Below are positions 1 through 9,559 of a stretch of 64,000 nucleotides of DNA, piece by piece. The stretch spans positions 62,001 to 126,000 of the forward strand of contig NZ_AEWF01000007.1 in NCBI RefSeq assembly GCF_000190415.1. The letters are read 5' to 3'. The DNA comes from Candidatus Odyssella thessalonicensis L13 (GTDB lineage: Bacteria > Pseudomonadota > Alphaproteobacteria > Paracaedibacterales > Paracaedibacteraceae). The translations under genes and the position numbers were made by a program. The notes beneath the pieces were generated by a model. That model made no database searches. It had not been told where the DNA came from and was given only the letters and a program-made list of their open reading frames with translations. Positions within the stretch are counted from its first letter, which is position 1. Every line of letters begins with the position of its first letter.

Positions 1-31
1 GTTTAATCAGGAGGGCGCGGGCCAATATAAT

Positions 32-75
32 AAAATGCAAGAACACTAGTTTTCCCGTTGTCTTCTTGCATTTTT
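32..75 (+). terminator. Putative rho-independent terminator
   Basis: A perfect 12-bp inverted repeat (aaaatgcaagaa at 32-43, ttcttgcatttt at 63-74) is separated by 19 nt and runs into a T tract. It would end a + strand gene lying left of the window. The stem is AT-rich, so strength is uncertain. Nothing else is seen in 1-144. Confidence 0.45.
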
Positions 76-144
76 CTTTCGCAACTCTCTGGTGGGATGA
101 GCGCTATGGCTTATCCGTGCTCATCTTATTCCCTAGACAAGAGC

Positions 145-866
145 TTAGTTGGAGGGAGGCGCATTTAATACACCTAGCGCTTTAAGGAGGCTGACTGAAC
201 CGATTTCAGTTAAAGTGACCTTGTCTGAAGCTATATCAATATCCCAAGCTGCTTCTTGCAATTCCTCAGGGATAACAGCTTGAATCACATTGTACAGTTG
301 CATGCCTTGTTGCAGCTCAGCGTTAGCTTCTTTGAGAACCATCATGATTATGGTGCTGGGGAGAAGATGACGATAAAATTCTGTCAGCATTCCTTCTTTG
401 GGAAGATCAATGAGGTTTTGATAGATAAGCTGTGAATGCCGATCAAATACGACGGGCTCACTCAGGCCAATATCAGTGCCTAATACGTTCTTAAGATAAC
501 GACTTTGGTGCACCCGTTGCTGAATGACTTCATTAGGACTCATGCCAATCAATTTTTTAAAGAACATATTATCGCCTGGGCATACAGCTTCAACCATACG
601 CTTAAGAATCGTATTAGTCCAAAATGGGACGCCCGTTAAAGCTTGAGGGACGGGGGGATCCGGGGGTAAATACGAAAGCTCTTGCGGCGGGCTGAATCGG
701 CTGAGGTGGCATTGGGGCTATTGACGAGCCCCATTGTGTTGTTGGTAGGAGAATCTTGCTGTTCTGCTTGAAGGTCCATTTTCTCTGCATCTGAAGCTTT
801 TACTATGCTCAAGAGAACGCTCGCTAATGCAAGCACAGAGACGAAGTATTTTAAGTGGTTATTCAT
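145..866 (-). pseudogene. Frameshifted secreted hypothetical protein
   Basis: This appears to be one gene of about 240 codons, now split between two frames. The first part (866 down to 636) starts at an ATG with an AAGGA ribosome site and encodes a signal peptide (NNHLKYFVSVLALASVLLS) and a low-complexity linker, then hits TAA. The second part (597 down to 145) is open far upstream of its first Met, through a Pro-rich stretch (PPQELSYLPPDPPVPQ) and a sensible segment (ALTGVPFWTNTILKR), ending NAPPSN. Adding one base around 650-700, which has C5 and C6 runs, joins the frames. No family is recognised. It could be a real pseudogene, a slippage gene or a sequencing error. The joined product would be exported. 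Confidence 0.6.
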
Positions 867-1110
867 TAGTAAATCCTTATGACTTCCAGAGATCGTTAAG
901 CAGGGATGCTTAAAATAGCACAGTTTATGCGCCTAACCCCTCCTAGGGTGACTCGTTTGCCAGAAGTAAAGGTGGCATGGAGTCTTCTAGGGAGGAATCG
1001 AGCAAACTGTTCTTACTTATCGATGCTAAGGGTTATGGTGCCTTACATTAAAGGCTGCCTGGCCAAGAAAACATTCAGTCTTATGAAATACTATGTTGGA
1101 GAAATGACAA

Positions 1111-1135
1111 AGCCCTATAGATTAAATATAGGGCT
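1111..1135 (-). terminator. Terminator hairpin in 867-1171 gap
   Basis: A perfect 9-bp stem (agccctata / tatagggct) with a 7-nt loop is followed on the minus strand by TTGTCATTTC. It lies just past the end of the minus-strand gene ending at 1172. The rest of the 305-bp gap between 867 and 1171 shows no convincing gene. Confidence 0.5.
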
Positions 1136-1171
1136 GTTCTCGTGTCTAATATTTATCTGAGAGGGGAAAAA

Positions 1172-1920
1172 TCAGCTTACTTCAAACAGGTTGCTATTCT
1201 TCAACCATGATAAGAATTTCTTTTTATCCTTAGTGATATCTTTAGGATAGAATGCCTCTTGGCTCACTTCAAACACTGCCTCAGGATTCTCGCTGAGAGA
1301 AAGCATTTCTTGAGAAGCTTCTGGCAGATATTTACGGATATGCAGCGTCCCTTTCTGCTTCACAAGGAGAGGGCGTTTCTTATCCGTTGTCGATTGCTTT
1401 GTTTTATGTTGAGCAACTTGAGAAGCGCGGGTGGAAGAACTTACTGCTTCTGCTTCGAATTTGTTTAGGTTTGTTAATAGCAGCTCTTCTTCAGCCTTTA
1501 GCTGATTTTTTAGCTGCTCCGTCACAGCTTCCTTCTTAAAATTTTTCAAGTTGTCGAACAAAAACTTTTCTTCAGGTTGTAGACGCTTCTGTAGATCCTG
1601 GATCACAGCCCCTTTTCTGAACTTCTTTAGGTTGTCAAATAGACGTTCTTCTTCCGGTTTCAAGAGCTCTTTTAGCCGTTGGATGGTTTCAGGTGAGGCT
1701 GGTTTCTTCTCTTTTTTTCAAGCGCAGCAGGGCGTTCGCCTTGGCTATAGTCTTCATTCTGCCAAGCTTGCTGCTTTCCTGCGCTTTCACTTAAATTGAT
1801 AACTCCTGTACCTATAAACTCAACGGTGTCTGCAGGATTATCATACTTAGTAATTGTGGCTTGTACAGCGTTAATTGATAAGCTGGCAAGAATGGCAAGG
1901 GTCAAAAACTTTTGGCGCAT
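1172..1920 (-). pseudogene. Frameshifted secreted protein with 27-residue helical repeats
   Basis: Two minus-strand frames form one gene. The 5' part (1920-1672) encodes a signal peptide (MRQKFLTLAILASLSINAVQA) and leaves frame at an A7 run on the coding strand (T7 at 1712-1718). If that run were A8 the reading would pass through KKEKKPASPETIQRLKELL straight into the second frame, which otherwise begins at a TTG at 1663. The second part holds three charged repeats of about 27 residues built on PEE-x3-LFDNLKKFRK, then a Lys-rich tail. It is probably a secreted, mainly helical protein of about 248 residues with unknown function. The single-A deficit is typical of slippage or of a homopolymer sequencing error. 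Confidence 0.65.
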
Positions 1921-2259
1921 TATGCGGCCTCCTTTATAATTATTTTTTAAGGTTTACATCCCTAATATAGGAATACCTAATATTAATTTCCATAATTCTT
2001 TTATAGAAAATCATGCAATCTATATAATATAAAATTATATATAAATTAAATGTTTAGAATTTTCTCAAAATGAATTGTCAGATGAATAAAAAATTATTTA
2101 AAGAGTGTTTATTAGCCAGCTGATCGCTTTGCTCGGATAACGGACTTAAGCTGAAGGTACCTTCAGGTCTAAGCTTTAACTATACAGTGTCCGAGTCATG
2201 ATCATGATTAATCTTTATGACTATATAAATAGGTCTATATAAATTACGATGGAGGAGAG
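1921..2259. other. Divergent AT-rich intergenic region with palindrome
   Basis: No gene is seen. The region separates divergent genes starting at 1920 (-) and 2260 (+). At 2151-2166 there is a perfect 16-bp palindrome, CTGAAGGTACCTTCAG, inside a larger imperfect hairpin bounded by ctcggata (from 2133) and tgtccgag (to about 2196). A near-copy of the left half occurs beyond the next gene near 3251. An operator, small repeat element or old terminator are all possible. Confidence 0.4.
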
Positions 2260-3105
2260 ATGACTTTAAAACTTAAGAAAGCAATAATGCATAACCATAA
2301 GACCACTCTACTATTTTCTCGCAAAGTTTATGTGCTGAGTTCTCTGCCTCATAAAGGGCTTAAGGGGAAATTTAAAGCCATCGTCTGTACGGGAATGCTC
2401 TGTTTGACAACAGCCTGGTGTCAAGATATCTGCCAAATTTCCAGCTTTGATGAATTTCCTTGGGATCGATTGGGAGATAAGGAGGCCGACGAAAAAAAGA
2501 TCTTTATGTTCGATATTGATGGTACCCTAATGCGAACGGATATATGGAACACAACTTATACCGTTCTTACCAGCCAACCCTATGAATCCTTGACGCAAAT
2601 ATGGTCGCTTCTTTCTGGGGGAGGAAAAAGAGGTGTGCTCGACCTTGGAACACGTTATGAGTTGTCTACCCTAATTGATGATCGCTTTCCGGCCGCCCTT
2701 GATGCTTTAAGGGAAAATGGTCATATTGTCTGGAATTATACGAATGTATATACGGGGAAATTATATGATACTACTTATGAGGCTCAGATCGCTTATAAGT
2801 TAGATCGACTGAAAATTAATCGTAGTCCAATATTAGTGGACCATGAACCGCAAGAGCGGGTTGAGCTTGCTCTCTATGGCGAAAATAAGCCCGCTCTTTA
2901 TAAGGGGATCCTATTTAATGCAAAAAAGAGTAAATCGGGCGTATTTGAACAGTCATTTCTTCCTTGGCTGCGAGCTAATGAGTCCTATAAGGAAATCTCG
3001 CATATTGTTTATACTGACGATATTGCGAAAAATGTCTATGAAATCGGCGATGTATGCGAACGCCATCAGGTAAAGTACACCGGATTCATATGTGCTTTTC
3101 CTTAA
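2260..3105 (+). CDS. Secreted HAD-like protein (DUF2608-type)
   Basis: This is a 281-residue protein. The start is fixed by GGAGGAGAG immediately before the ATG. About 40 residues of basic N-region precede a hydrophobic core (AIVCTGMLCLTTAWC), giving an unusually long signal peptide. HAD motif I is FDIDGTL (nucleophile Asp85, Asp87), and a late acidic motif VYTDD (Asp253/254) fits the Mg-binding motif of HAD phosphatases. This arrangement resembles the DUF2608 group of HAD-like proteins seen in Legionella and other intracellular bacteria (family knowledge). It probably acts outside the cytoplasm as a phosphohydrolase; the substrate is unknown. A second HAD-like secreted protein lies at 25711-26592. 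Confidence 0.7.
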   Translation: MTLKLKKAIMHNHKTTLLFSRKVYVLSSLPHKGLKGKFKAIVCTGMLCLTTAWCQDICQISSFDEFPWDRLGDKEADEKKIFMFDIDGTLMRTDIWNTTYTVLTSQPYESLTQIWSLLSGGGKRGVLDLGTRYELSTLIDDRFPAALDALRENGHIVWNYTNVYTGKLYDTTYEAQIAYKLDRLKINRSPILVDHEPQERVELALYGENKPALYKGILFNAKKSKSGVFEQSFLPWLRANESYKEISHIVYTDDIAKNVYEIGDVCERHQVKYTGFICAFP

Positions 3106-3250
3106 AGCATCGCTTCCAGAATTGGTGAAATTTAGGAAGAGTTAATGGTGGAGTCCTTAATTGTAAACACAGTTAGGGGGCAATCGCTTGCCTCTTATTT
3201 ACTGCCATTTTAAAAGTCTCATTCAAGCCAAGACCTATAAACTAAAGAGG

Positions 3251-3280
3251 CTTAGGCTGAAGTTACCTAAGACCCCTTTT
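3251..3280 (+). terminator. Possible bidirectional terminator
   Basis: A 6-bp stem (cttagg 3251-3256, cctaag 3266-3271) is followed by gacccctttt on the + strand and cctctttagttt on the minus strand. It sits between the convergent genes ending at 3105 and 3290. Its left arm resembles the palindromic element near 2151. Confidence 0.4.
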
Positions 3281-3289
3281 AAGAGTTGG

Positions 3290-4915
3290 CTAATTAACTA
3301 TTACTGATTTGTTCCAATAATGGGGATGAATGATTTGTTCGAGGTTTCCTCTGGCGGGTTGTTGTCTAATTTTATGGATCATCTCCTTGTTAGTCGCCAT
3401 TATTTGATCGGTAATTTCAGCGTATCCATAAAAAATCTTACCTGTATATTCTGCTAAGGTATTCTTGAACTGTATTATTTCTGGCAGATAGCATTGAGCA
3501 AGCAGGAAGGCATTAAAATCGTAGGTCTTTGCTAGTTTGTCTCTTTGAATCTGAGAGTGAATAACTTCAATGTCTTTCTCCGAGAGAGCGGTAACGTCAA
3601 GAATTGTGTGATTGTGGACTAAATTCCTAATAGTCATAGCTAGCTGTGCTCCTTGGATGTCCGTTAATGACATAATCTGAATATTGCTAAAAGGAATCAT
3701 TTTTAGTTGTCTTGCGGATTTATCTTCAACCATAAAATGCCAGTCTTCTAAAAAAGCATCTGCGTTTAAAATAGTCTCAAAGATGTTACCTAAGATGCGG
3801 TTATATACTTTTGTTCGCAACAGTTTTGTCCCCAGGTGACGTTTGAGTTCCCCCTTAAATTGCTGGAATATTCCTATACCTTCTAACATGTTTCTGGCAA
3901 TCCACTGGGATTTAGCTATTGCTTTAAGCATTGTGGGGGTGGAAACACTTTGATACTTAATCTTAAAGCTTTCATTAGCATAAAGTGAGCACAATACTTG
4001 CTTAACTGATGGGCTGTTTGCTTCTTTCTCAATTTCCTTTTGGGCTGCGCGTAAGCTATCTTCTGCTTGATCCACAAGATCGTCGATTGAAATTGCTGCA
4101 ATAAAAATATCAGCATAGTGCTGAACAATATAAGAATGGTTCTGCTTAATTAAGTCTGCTAATTTAGCCTGGATGATGGTTAATTCAGGTTTTCTAACAT
4201 CCTCAATCTTGGGACGGGAGGAAGAAAGATAACGACCAAGCTGATCAGGGGTCATCCGAACATACAGCTCAATAATTTCTACTTCCTCTAGCCCATAGGC
4301 AAGAATAGATCTACTTAAAGTGGCAATATCATCCTTATAACAAGTTATTGTTAAGTCTTCAGACCGCTTATTTCGCTCTGATAAGGGACGTTTACGTATA
4401 GACAGCGTGTGGTTGCTGCTCGTTAGACATTGTCGAGAGTCATTGCCTGTGTATTCCATTATAATAGCGTTATTAATCCTTAAAGGAATTTCTGAGGGCT
4501 GGCTCGCTCGATAGGAGATGCTTGTGCTTACGCTATCATAGCTTTGGCTAAGCATACCTTTTTCTAAAGGTAAATTTCTGGGGCGGCACTTTAGTTGTTG
4601 CGACTGAGCCAAATTAAGCTCTAGAAACTTAGTGTAGTCTGGGTGTTGCTGGCTTGCAACGGAGGTAGGCTTGGATAGGATAGGTGAGGCTTTCATATCA
4701 CCAGTAAAGTTATCAATGATACGACTGTGGGCATAATGGTGTGTGGAAAACTGCCCGGTCTCGCGAAGAGTATTTAATATGCTATGCTCATTTAAAAAAT
4801 TAGACAGTCTGGAAATTGAATGGGAAAGGGGAAGTGGCTGCTCAACTTCTCCGCCATAAAGTAAGCTCTTCGAATAAGAGACAGAAAGTATTAAGGAAGT
4901 TAACAAAAATCTCAT
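3290..4915 (-). CDS. Secreted protein, short paralogue of the 1056-aa protein
   Basis: The most likely start is the ATG at 4915, because AGGTG sits 6 nt upstream; upstream GTG and ATG codons overlap that site. The product (about 541 residues) has a signal peptide (MRFLLTSLILSVSYS), a poorly conserved N-terminal 200 residues, and from about residue 203 a domain clearly shared with the protein at 22003-25173. Matching landmarks are LAYGLEEVEIIELYVRMT versus LAYKLEDAEIINLHQRMT, RKPEL in both, FKGELKRHL versus FRGRLRRVL, and near the end KIFYGYAEITD versus KLFYGYSEIFD. The domain is alpha-helical by composition and matches no family I recognise. This copy lacks the hydrophobic central segment of its longer relative. 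Probably exported. Confidence 0.7.
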   Translation of the reverse strand: MRFLLTSLILSVSYSKSLLYGGEVEQPLPLSHSISRLSNFLNEHSILNTLRETGQFSTHHYAHSRIIDNFTGDMKASPILSKPTSVASQQHPDYTKFLELNLAQSQQLKCRPRNLPLEKGMLSQSYDSVSTSISYRASQPSEIPLRINNAIIMEYTGNDSRQCLTSSNHTLSIRKRPLSERNKRSEDLTITCYKDDIATLSRSILAYGLEEVEIIELYVRMTPDQLGRYLSSSRPKIEDVRKPELTIIQAKLADLIKQNHSYIVQHYADIFIAAISIDDLVDQAEDSLRAAQKEIEKEANSPSVKQVLCSLYANESFKIKYQSVSTPTMLKAIAKSQWIARNMLEGIGIFQQFKGELKRHLGTKLLRTKVYNRILGNIFETILNADAFLEDWHFMVEDKSARQLKMIPFSNIQIMSLTDIQGAQLAMTIRNLVHNHTILDVTALSEKDIEVIHSQIQRDKLAKTYDFNAFLLAQCYLPEIIQFKNTLAEYTGKIFYGYAEITDQIMATNKEMIHKIRQQPARGNLEQIIHPHYWNKSVIVN

Positions 4916-5604
4916 CATCATCACCTAATTTGGGGTTGTCTTAAAATTTAGAGCTAAAAAGATGGCACATAAATATAGCCTATGAAAGGTCTCAGATTTT
5001 TAACGTCACTATAAAATGGGATGGTTACAAGTCTTAAACAATGTTTAAAATTGGCTTATTTTTTTCCTCGAAATAGATAGGAAATTTATTAAATATGTAA
5101 TGCTTTAGGGGGCTTAAGTATTTTGGCTCGCCTCGATAGCTATTATTTGCCTTTATTGGACGTCCTTGAGCCTAAATGTTTGACTCTCTGCCTTGTATGC
5201 TTACCGAATATATCATAGAAGAGGTCCCTTATTTTCAATGAGAACAGTAAAGTGTTATCTGCGTAAGCAGGAATATTTTTTTATCCGTTTCCCCCCTCGT
5301 CTAATGCTTACCGTACGGTTCGAGTGTGTCTGCGTTTTCAAGCAGCTATCTAGGATTTTACAGCAATTCATCCCTAAGCTTGATAAAGTACTGATGTTTC
5401 CTGTTAAAGCTTATTGCGGTAGTTTGGCGCGGACTTGCAAGGATTTAATGCTTTAAGAGGCAAAGTTAATTTTTCTATTCTCACCTTTCCACAATTGAAT
5501 TGTAGTTAGTATTTTTATATATTTAAAAAGATAAGGAATTTTATCTAAAGTTTTATATTATACTTTATCCCTCACTCTTGGCTCCGGAAAGGAAGAAAAT
5601 AGAG
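4916..5604. other. Intergenic region before efflux operon
   Basis: This 0.69-kb stretch holds no gene I can support. An open frame at 5193-5456 has no ribosome site, no recognisable domain and unusual composition, and is treated as chance. The last 120 bp are AT-rich and probably carry the promoter of the NodT-EmrA-EmrB operon, but no clear -35/-10 pair stands out. Confidence 0.5.
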
Positions 5605-6963
5605 ATGTCTAAAAAGTGGCTTTCCTTAGCGTTCTTATCCTTAACAGGATGCCATGTGCCTGAAGTTCATCAAAAACTGCCGCCTGTACCTAAAAAGTGG
5701 CTGGGAAGCTCTGAGAGTCAGTCAAATGCTGCTAATCCGTCTCAGTTAGCACAATGGTGGAAACAGTTTAATGATAACGATTTAGATTGGCTAATTAACC
5801 AAGCGTTGCGTAATAGTCCTGACTTATCCCAAGCTGCTGCAAGAATTGAGGAAGCGCGAGGGCTGGAGAAAACAGCGTTTGCTAATCTCTTTCCTAATTT
5901 TCAAGCCCACGCTGACTTAAATCGAGGTAAACAATTATTTATTGGACCTATTACAGGCAAAAGTTATGAGGCAGGTTTTGATGCAAGCTATGAAATTGAT
6001 TTATTTGGCAAAAATCGGGAAGCCTACACTGCAGCTGAAGCCGAGATTTTAGCTACCCTTAAAGACTCTGACTGGACAAAGTTAAGTGTGATTGCTGAGA
6101 TCGTCCGTACTTATTTATCTATGCGCGCGGCAGAAAAGCAGGTGGTACTCTCGGAGAAGAATTTAAAGATTCAAGAAGAAACTTTGGCCTTAGTCACAAA
6201 ACAACACCAAGCCGGAGGAGCGAGCGAATTTGACGTAGAACGCACGGCCTTACAAGTTAATCAGTCAAAGGCACGGATTGCAGATTATCGGCGTCAACAA
6301 GAAATTTATATGCTCTCGCTCACGGTCTTAACGGGGCTTACGGCCGACGCCATCAAAGCGCATCTTAGCTCGGCTAAAGAAATTCCAGGCCTCAATTTAA
6401 AAGCGATAGCTGAGGCACCGGCCTTAATCCTCGCGCATCGTCCCGATGTCACGGCGGCAAACTTACGCTTTACTCAAGCAACGTCTCTTAAAAATTCTCA
6501 GGTGGCAAATTTCTTCCCAACCTTAAGTTTAAGCAGCTTATTCGGTTTATCGCGAACTTTGCTGGTTAATACCAGCTCAGTTTGGAATCTGGGTGCAACG
6601 GCAGCTATCAATTTATTCGATTTCGGTCGTATTCAAGGACAGATTGATGCGGCTTCTGCCCGTGAAGTGCAGGCATACGAAGCATGGCGTAAAGCAATTT
6701 TGCAGGCCCTTCAGGATGTAGAAACGGCTCTCCATAATATTAATCGTTTTTATGAACAAAAAGTTTCTCTTGATCAAGCAAAGAATAATGCGGGTAGGGC
6801 CGTCAAGCTTTCACAAGTGCGTTATCGTCAAGGGGATAATTCTCTTCTAGACGTGCTGGACTCTCAACATCAGCTTATTGAGGTCGATAAGTCCTTAATA
6901 GAAGCTGAATGTAACTATGTTATTTCAATTGTTGCTCTCTATAAAGCACTTGGCCAATATTAA
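5605..6963 (+). CDS. NodT-type outer-membrane efflux lipoprotein
   Basis: This is the TolC-like outer-membrane channel of a tripartite exporter. The chosen ATG at 5605 has AGGAAG 9 nt upstream; a TTG further upstream (5578) would include the ribosome site. The N-terminus is a lipoprotein signal with lipobox LTGC (Cys about residue 17). The 452-residue length and the two repeated outer-membrane-factor halves fit the NodT family, including LAQWWKQFNDNDLDWLI near the N-terminus, EIDLFGK, and LDVLDSQHQLIEVDKSL near the C-terminus. It is followed after 12 bp by the EmrA adaptor and then EmrB, so the three probably form one operon exporting drugs or other amphiphiles. Substrate unknown. Confidence 0.9.
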   Translation: MSKKWLSLAFLSLTGCHVPEVHQKLPPVPKKWLGSSESQSNAANPSQLAQWWKQFNDNDLDWLINQALRNSPDLSQAAARIEEARGLEKTAFANLFPNFQAHADLNRGKQLFIGPITGKSYEAGFDASYEIDLFGKNREAYTAAEAEILATLKDSDWTKLSVIAEIVRTYLSMRAAEKQVVLSEKNLKIQEETLALVTKQHQAGGASEFDVERTALQVNQSKARIADYRRQQEIYMLSLTVLTGLTADAIKAHLSSAKEIPGLNLKAIAEAPALILAHRPDVTAANLRFTQATSLKNSQVANFFPTLSLSSLFGLSRTLLVNTSSVWNLGATAAINLFDFGRIQGQIDAASAREVQAYEAWRKAILQALQDVETALHNINRFYEQKVSLDQAKNNAGRAVKLSQVRYRQGDNSLLDVLDSQHQLIEVDKSLIEAECNYVISIVALYKALGQY

Positions 6964-6975
6964 AAGGAAATCGTC

Positions 6976-7829
6976 ATGGAAAAAAACAGAAGATCATTGC
7001 AGGATTTATTAGTGCTCTGGTTCTGGTTGTGGGCACGGCTTGGCTTAGTCAATGGGGAAAAGAGTCAACAGATGATGCAGCCATTGAGGCCCATGTGATC
7101 AAGATTTGTCCTAAGGTTTCGGGGTATATCACAATTCTGCATGTGGATGATAATCAGTCGGTAAAGAAAGGACAAATTATTGCCGAAATTGATCCGCGTG
7201 ATTATCAGCTGCGTGTTCAGGCGGCGCAAGCTAATCTAGCCTCAGCCAAGGTCTCTTTGGAAAATGCTAAGACCAATGCTAAGCGACAGCTTGCTATTGG
7301 TAAGGCCGCAGGAACTCAAAAAGAAATTGATAATGCCTTAACCGTGGAAGCGACAGCTAAAGCAACAGTTGATAGTGCTAAAGCTCAGCTGGCTTTGGCT
7401 GAAAAAGATTTAGCAGATACTAAAATCTTCGCGCCTCAGGATGGGGTCGTTACTCTTCGCAAAGCTGAAGTCGGCGCCTATGTGTCTATAGGCGAGCAGC
7501 TAATGATGCTTGTCGGCACAGAGCGTTGGGTTGTTGCTAACTTTAAGGAAACCCAATTGACAGATATGCGACCCGGCCAAGAAGCCTACATTGAAGTCGA
7601 CGCCTATCCTGCTCTAGAACTCAAGGGGTATGTGGATAGTATTCAAAGAGGCACAGGAGCACGCTTTTCCGTATTCCCGCCTGAGAATGCTACAGGGAAT
7701 TTTGTTAAAATTGTGCAACGAGTGCCGGTGAAAATTGTCTTTAAGGAGCAGCTTCCTCAAGATGTAGTGTTGGGCCCCGGCCTCTCTGTGACGGCAACGG
7801 TTCATACTTCTAAAAAGGCTAAGTCATGA
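6976..7829 (+). pseudogene. emrA: EmrA/HlyD membrane-fusion adaptor, frameshift in A7 tract
   Basis: This is the periplasmic adaptor linking EmrB to the outer-membrane channel. The natural start is the ATG at 6976 (AAAGGAAA upstream), but the A7 run at 6980-6986 throws reading into a frame that stops within about 40 codons. With A8 it would read MEKKQKIIAGFISALVLVV, a normal membrane anchor, then continue into the intact downstream frame. That frame has the lipoyl-like segment (SGYITILHVDDNQSVKKGQ), an Ala-rich coiled-coil hairpin, and the EmrA-type end (FSVFPPENATGNFVKIVQR). Restart at the GTG at 7029 would lose most of the anchor. The intact flanking operon genes make a homopolymer error or slippage/phase variation more likely than old decay. 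Confidence 0.8.
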
Positions 7830-9355
7830 CGCGCGCCCAAGCTAATCCTTGGCTTATTGCTGCGATCGCTAGCCTTGCTACCTTTATGGAAGTATTGGAT
7901 ACTACAATTACTAATGTGTCTTTAAAACATATTTCAGGGGCCTTGGGCGCTGGTGAAGATGAAAGCACCTGGGTGTTAACCTCTTATCTTGTTTCTAACG
8001 GCATTATCCTGCCCTTGTCTGGCTGGCTTTCTGATATCGTGGGACGTAAGCGCTTCTTCATCGGCTGTATTTTAGGGTTTACTGCCACTTCCTTTTTGTG
8101 CGGCGCGGCCACTTCGCTGCCAGCATTAATTTTTTTCAGAGTTCTACAAGGCCTTTTTGGCGGCGGCTTACAGCCCACTCAACAAGCGATCATCCTGGAT
8201 ACCTTTCCTATTGAGAAGCGAGGCACCGTTTTTGCTATTACCGGGATTACGATTGTTATTGCACCAATTCTAGGGCCAACCTTAGGCGGCTTAATTACTG
8301 ATAATTTTTCATGGCGATGGATTTTCTATATTAATGTGCCAGTCGGGATAATGGCTGCCTTCTTAGTGTGGCAATTAATCCAGGAGTCGCCTTCACTTAG
8401 GGATACAGCCGCTAAGGTTGATATCATGGGGCTGGGCTTAGTGTCTTTGGGGCTCGCCGCGCTTCAGATCGTGTTAGATAAAGGACAACAGGAAGATTGG
8501 TTTGCTAGTCCCTTTATTATTACCTGGGCTTTAGTTTGCTTTGCCGCCTTAGGGGTGGCTATTATATGGTTAGTCGGTCAAAAGGAACCTATTATAGATC
8601 TATCCTTGTTTGAGAATTGGGCGTTTGCTTCGTCTTGTATACTCATCTTTCTGGTTGGATTTGTTTTATATGGAACCAATGTAATTCTGCCGTTAATGCT
8701 TCAGAGTTATTATGGTTATGATGCTACTTTAGCTGGGTTAGTTCTATCGCCGGGGGGATTGATTCTGCTCGTCTTAATGCCTTTATGCGGTAAGCTTATC
8801 GGCAAGTTCCAAGCTCGCTTTTTGATTATGATAGGCTTTGCTTTATCTGCCGCTGGTATGGTTCACTCCATGTCTTTTAATCCACAGACGGATTTTCATA
8901 CCTTCCAATGGATACGAGTTGCACAAGTCTGTGGTTTGCCCTTCTTGTTTATATCCGTCAGTACGCTCGCTTTTTCCACCATTCCTAAGGAGAAAAGCAA
9001 TAAGGCGTCTGCCTTATATGCTCTTTCGCGTAATATTGGCGGAAGTGTCGGAATTGCGGTGGTGACCACTTATGCGGTTCGTCAGCAGCAAGTTCATCAA
9101 AATTTTCTCTCTGAACATTTAATTCCCGGCCATGCCCCTTTTGAAAATCTGCTGCAAAAAGCAGTAACGGTGACAAGAGATATGGACCAGGGCATGGTAA
9201 AAATTTATCAGATGTTACAAAAGCAAGCGGCCCTTAAAGCCTATATTGATACCTTTGAACTGTTAGGATATATCATGGTAGCGTTGATCGTGTTTACCCT
9301 CGTGGTGCTACCAGCAAACCGTCCCGCTAATCAAGAAACTCCAATCGGTCATTAA
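7826..9355 (+). CDS. emrB: DHA2-family multidrug transporter EmrB
   Basis: This 509-residue inner-membrane proton-driven exporter has the 14-helix size of the DHA2 family. Visible signatures are TFMEVLDTTITNVSL in helix 1, WVLTSYLVSNGIILPLSGW, the loop motif DIVGRKRFF, a motif-C-like stretch (GITIVIAPILGPTLGG) and WRWIFYINVPVG. The ATG overlaps the emrA stop (ATGA), so the two are translationally coupled. With the NodT and EmrA genes upstream it completes a tripartite pump spanning both membranes. No regulator gene is adjacent. The substrate cannot be deduced. Confidence 0.92.
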   Translation: MTRAQANPWLIAAIASLATFMEVLDTTITNVSLKHISGALGAGEDESTWVLTSYLVSNGIILPLSGWLSDIVGRKRFFIGCILGFTATSFLCGAATSLPALIFFRVLQGLFGGGLQPTQQAIILDTFPIEKRGTVFAITGITIVIAPILGPTLGGLITDNFSWRWIFYINVPVGIMAAFLVWQLIQESPSLRDTAAKVDIMGLGLVSLGLAALQIVLDKGQQEDWFASPFIITWALVCFAALGVAIIWLVGQKEPIIDLSLFENWAFASSCILIFLVGFVLYGTNVILPLMLQSYYGYDATLAGLVLSPGGLILLVLMPLCGKLIGKFQARFLIMIGFALSAAGMVHSMSFNPQTDFHTFQWIRVAQVCGLPFLFISVSTLAFSTIPKEKSNKASALYALSRNIGGSVGIAVVTTYAVRQQQVHQNFLSEHLIPGHAPFENLLQKAVTVTRDMDQGMVKIYQMLQKQAALKAYIDTFELLGYIMVALIVFTLVVLPANRPANQETPIGH

Positions 9356-9376
9356 ATAAGTCTTCTTGCAAAAGTA

Positions 9377-9406
9377 GAAAGTAAATCCCTTAAGAGGGAA
9401 GCTTTC
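9377..9406 (+). terminator. Weak terminator-like hairpin after emrB
   Basis: Nested pairing gaaag/ctttc and tccct/aggga lies 20 bp past the emrB stop. The following taataaattc is a poor U tract, so this is only a candidate. Confidence 0.3.
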
Positions 9407-9559
9407 TAATAAATTCACGCAAAATTTTTCCACTATTATTGCTTAAAATGTGTTGTAAGGTTTTTCTTTATTGTAAGAACACAGTTTTTTCCTAATTAAG
9501 GATAAGTCCATCCCTCTGAGGAATCTGTTTATATCTAACTTTATGTTCAGGAGCTTATA

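Noticed and set aside
906-1160. 84-codon open frame on the + strand
   Set aside because: No ribosome site, no domain, and a terminator hairpin of the opposite gene lies inside it.
5193-5456. 87-codon open frame before the efflux operon
   Set aside because: No start signal and odd composition. A stretch near 5310 (cgtacggttcgag) recalls group II intron sequence, but nothing else of an intron or reverse transcriptase is present.
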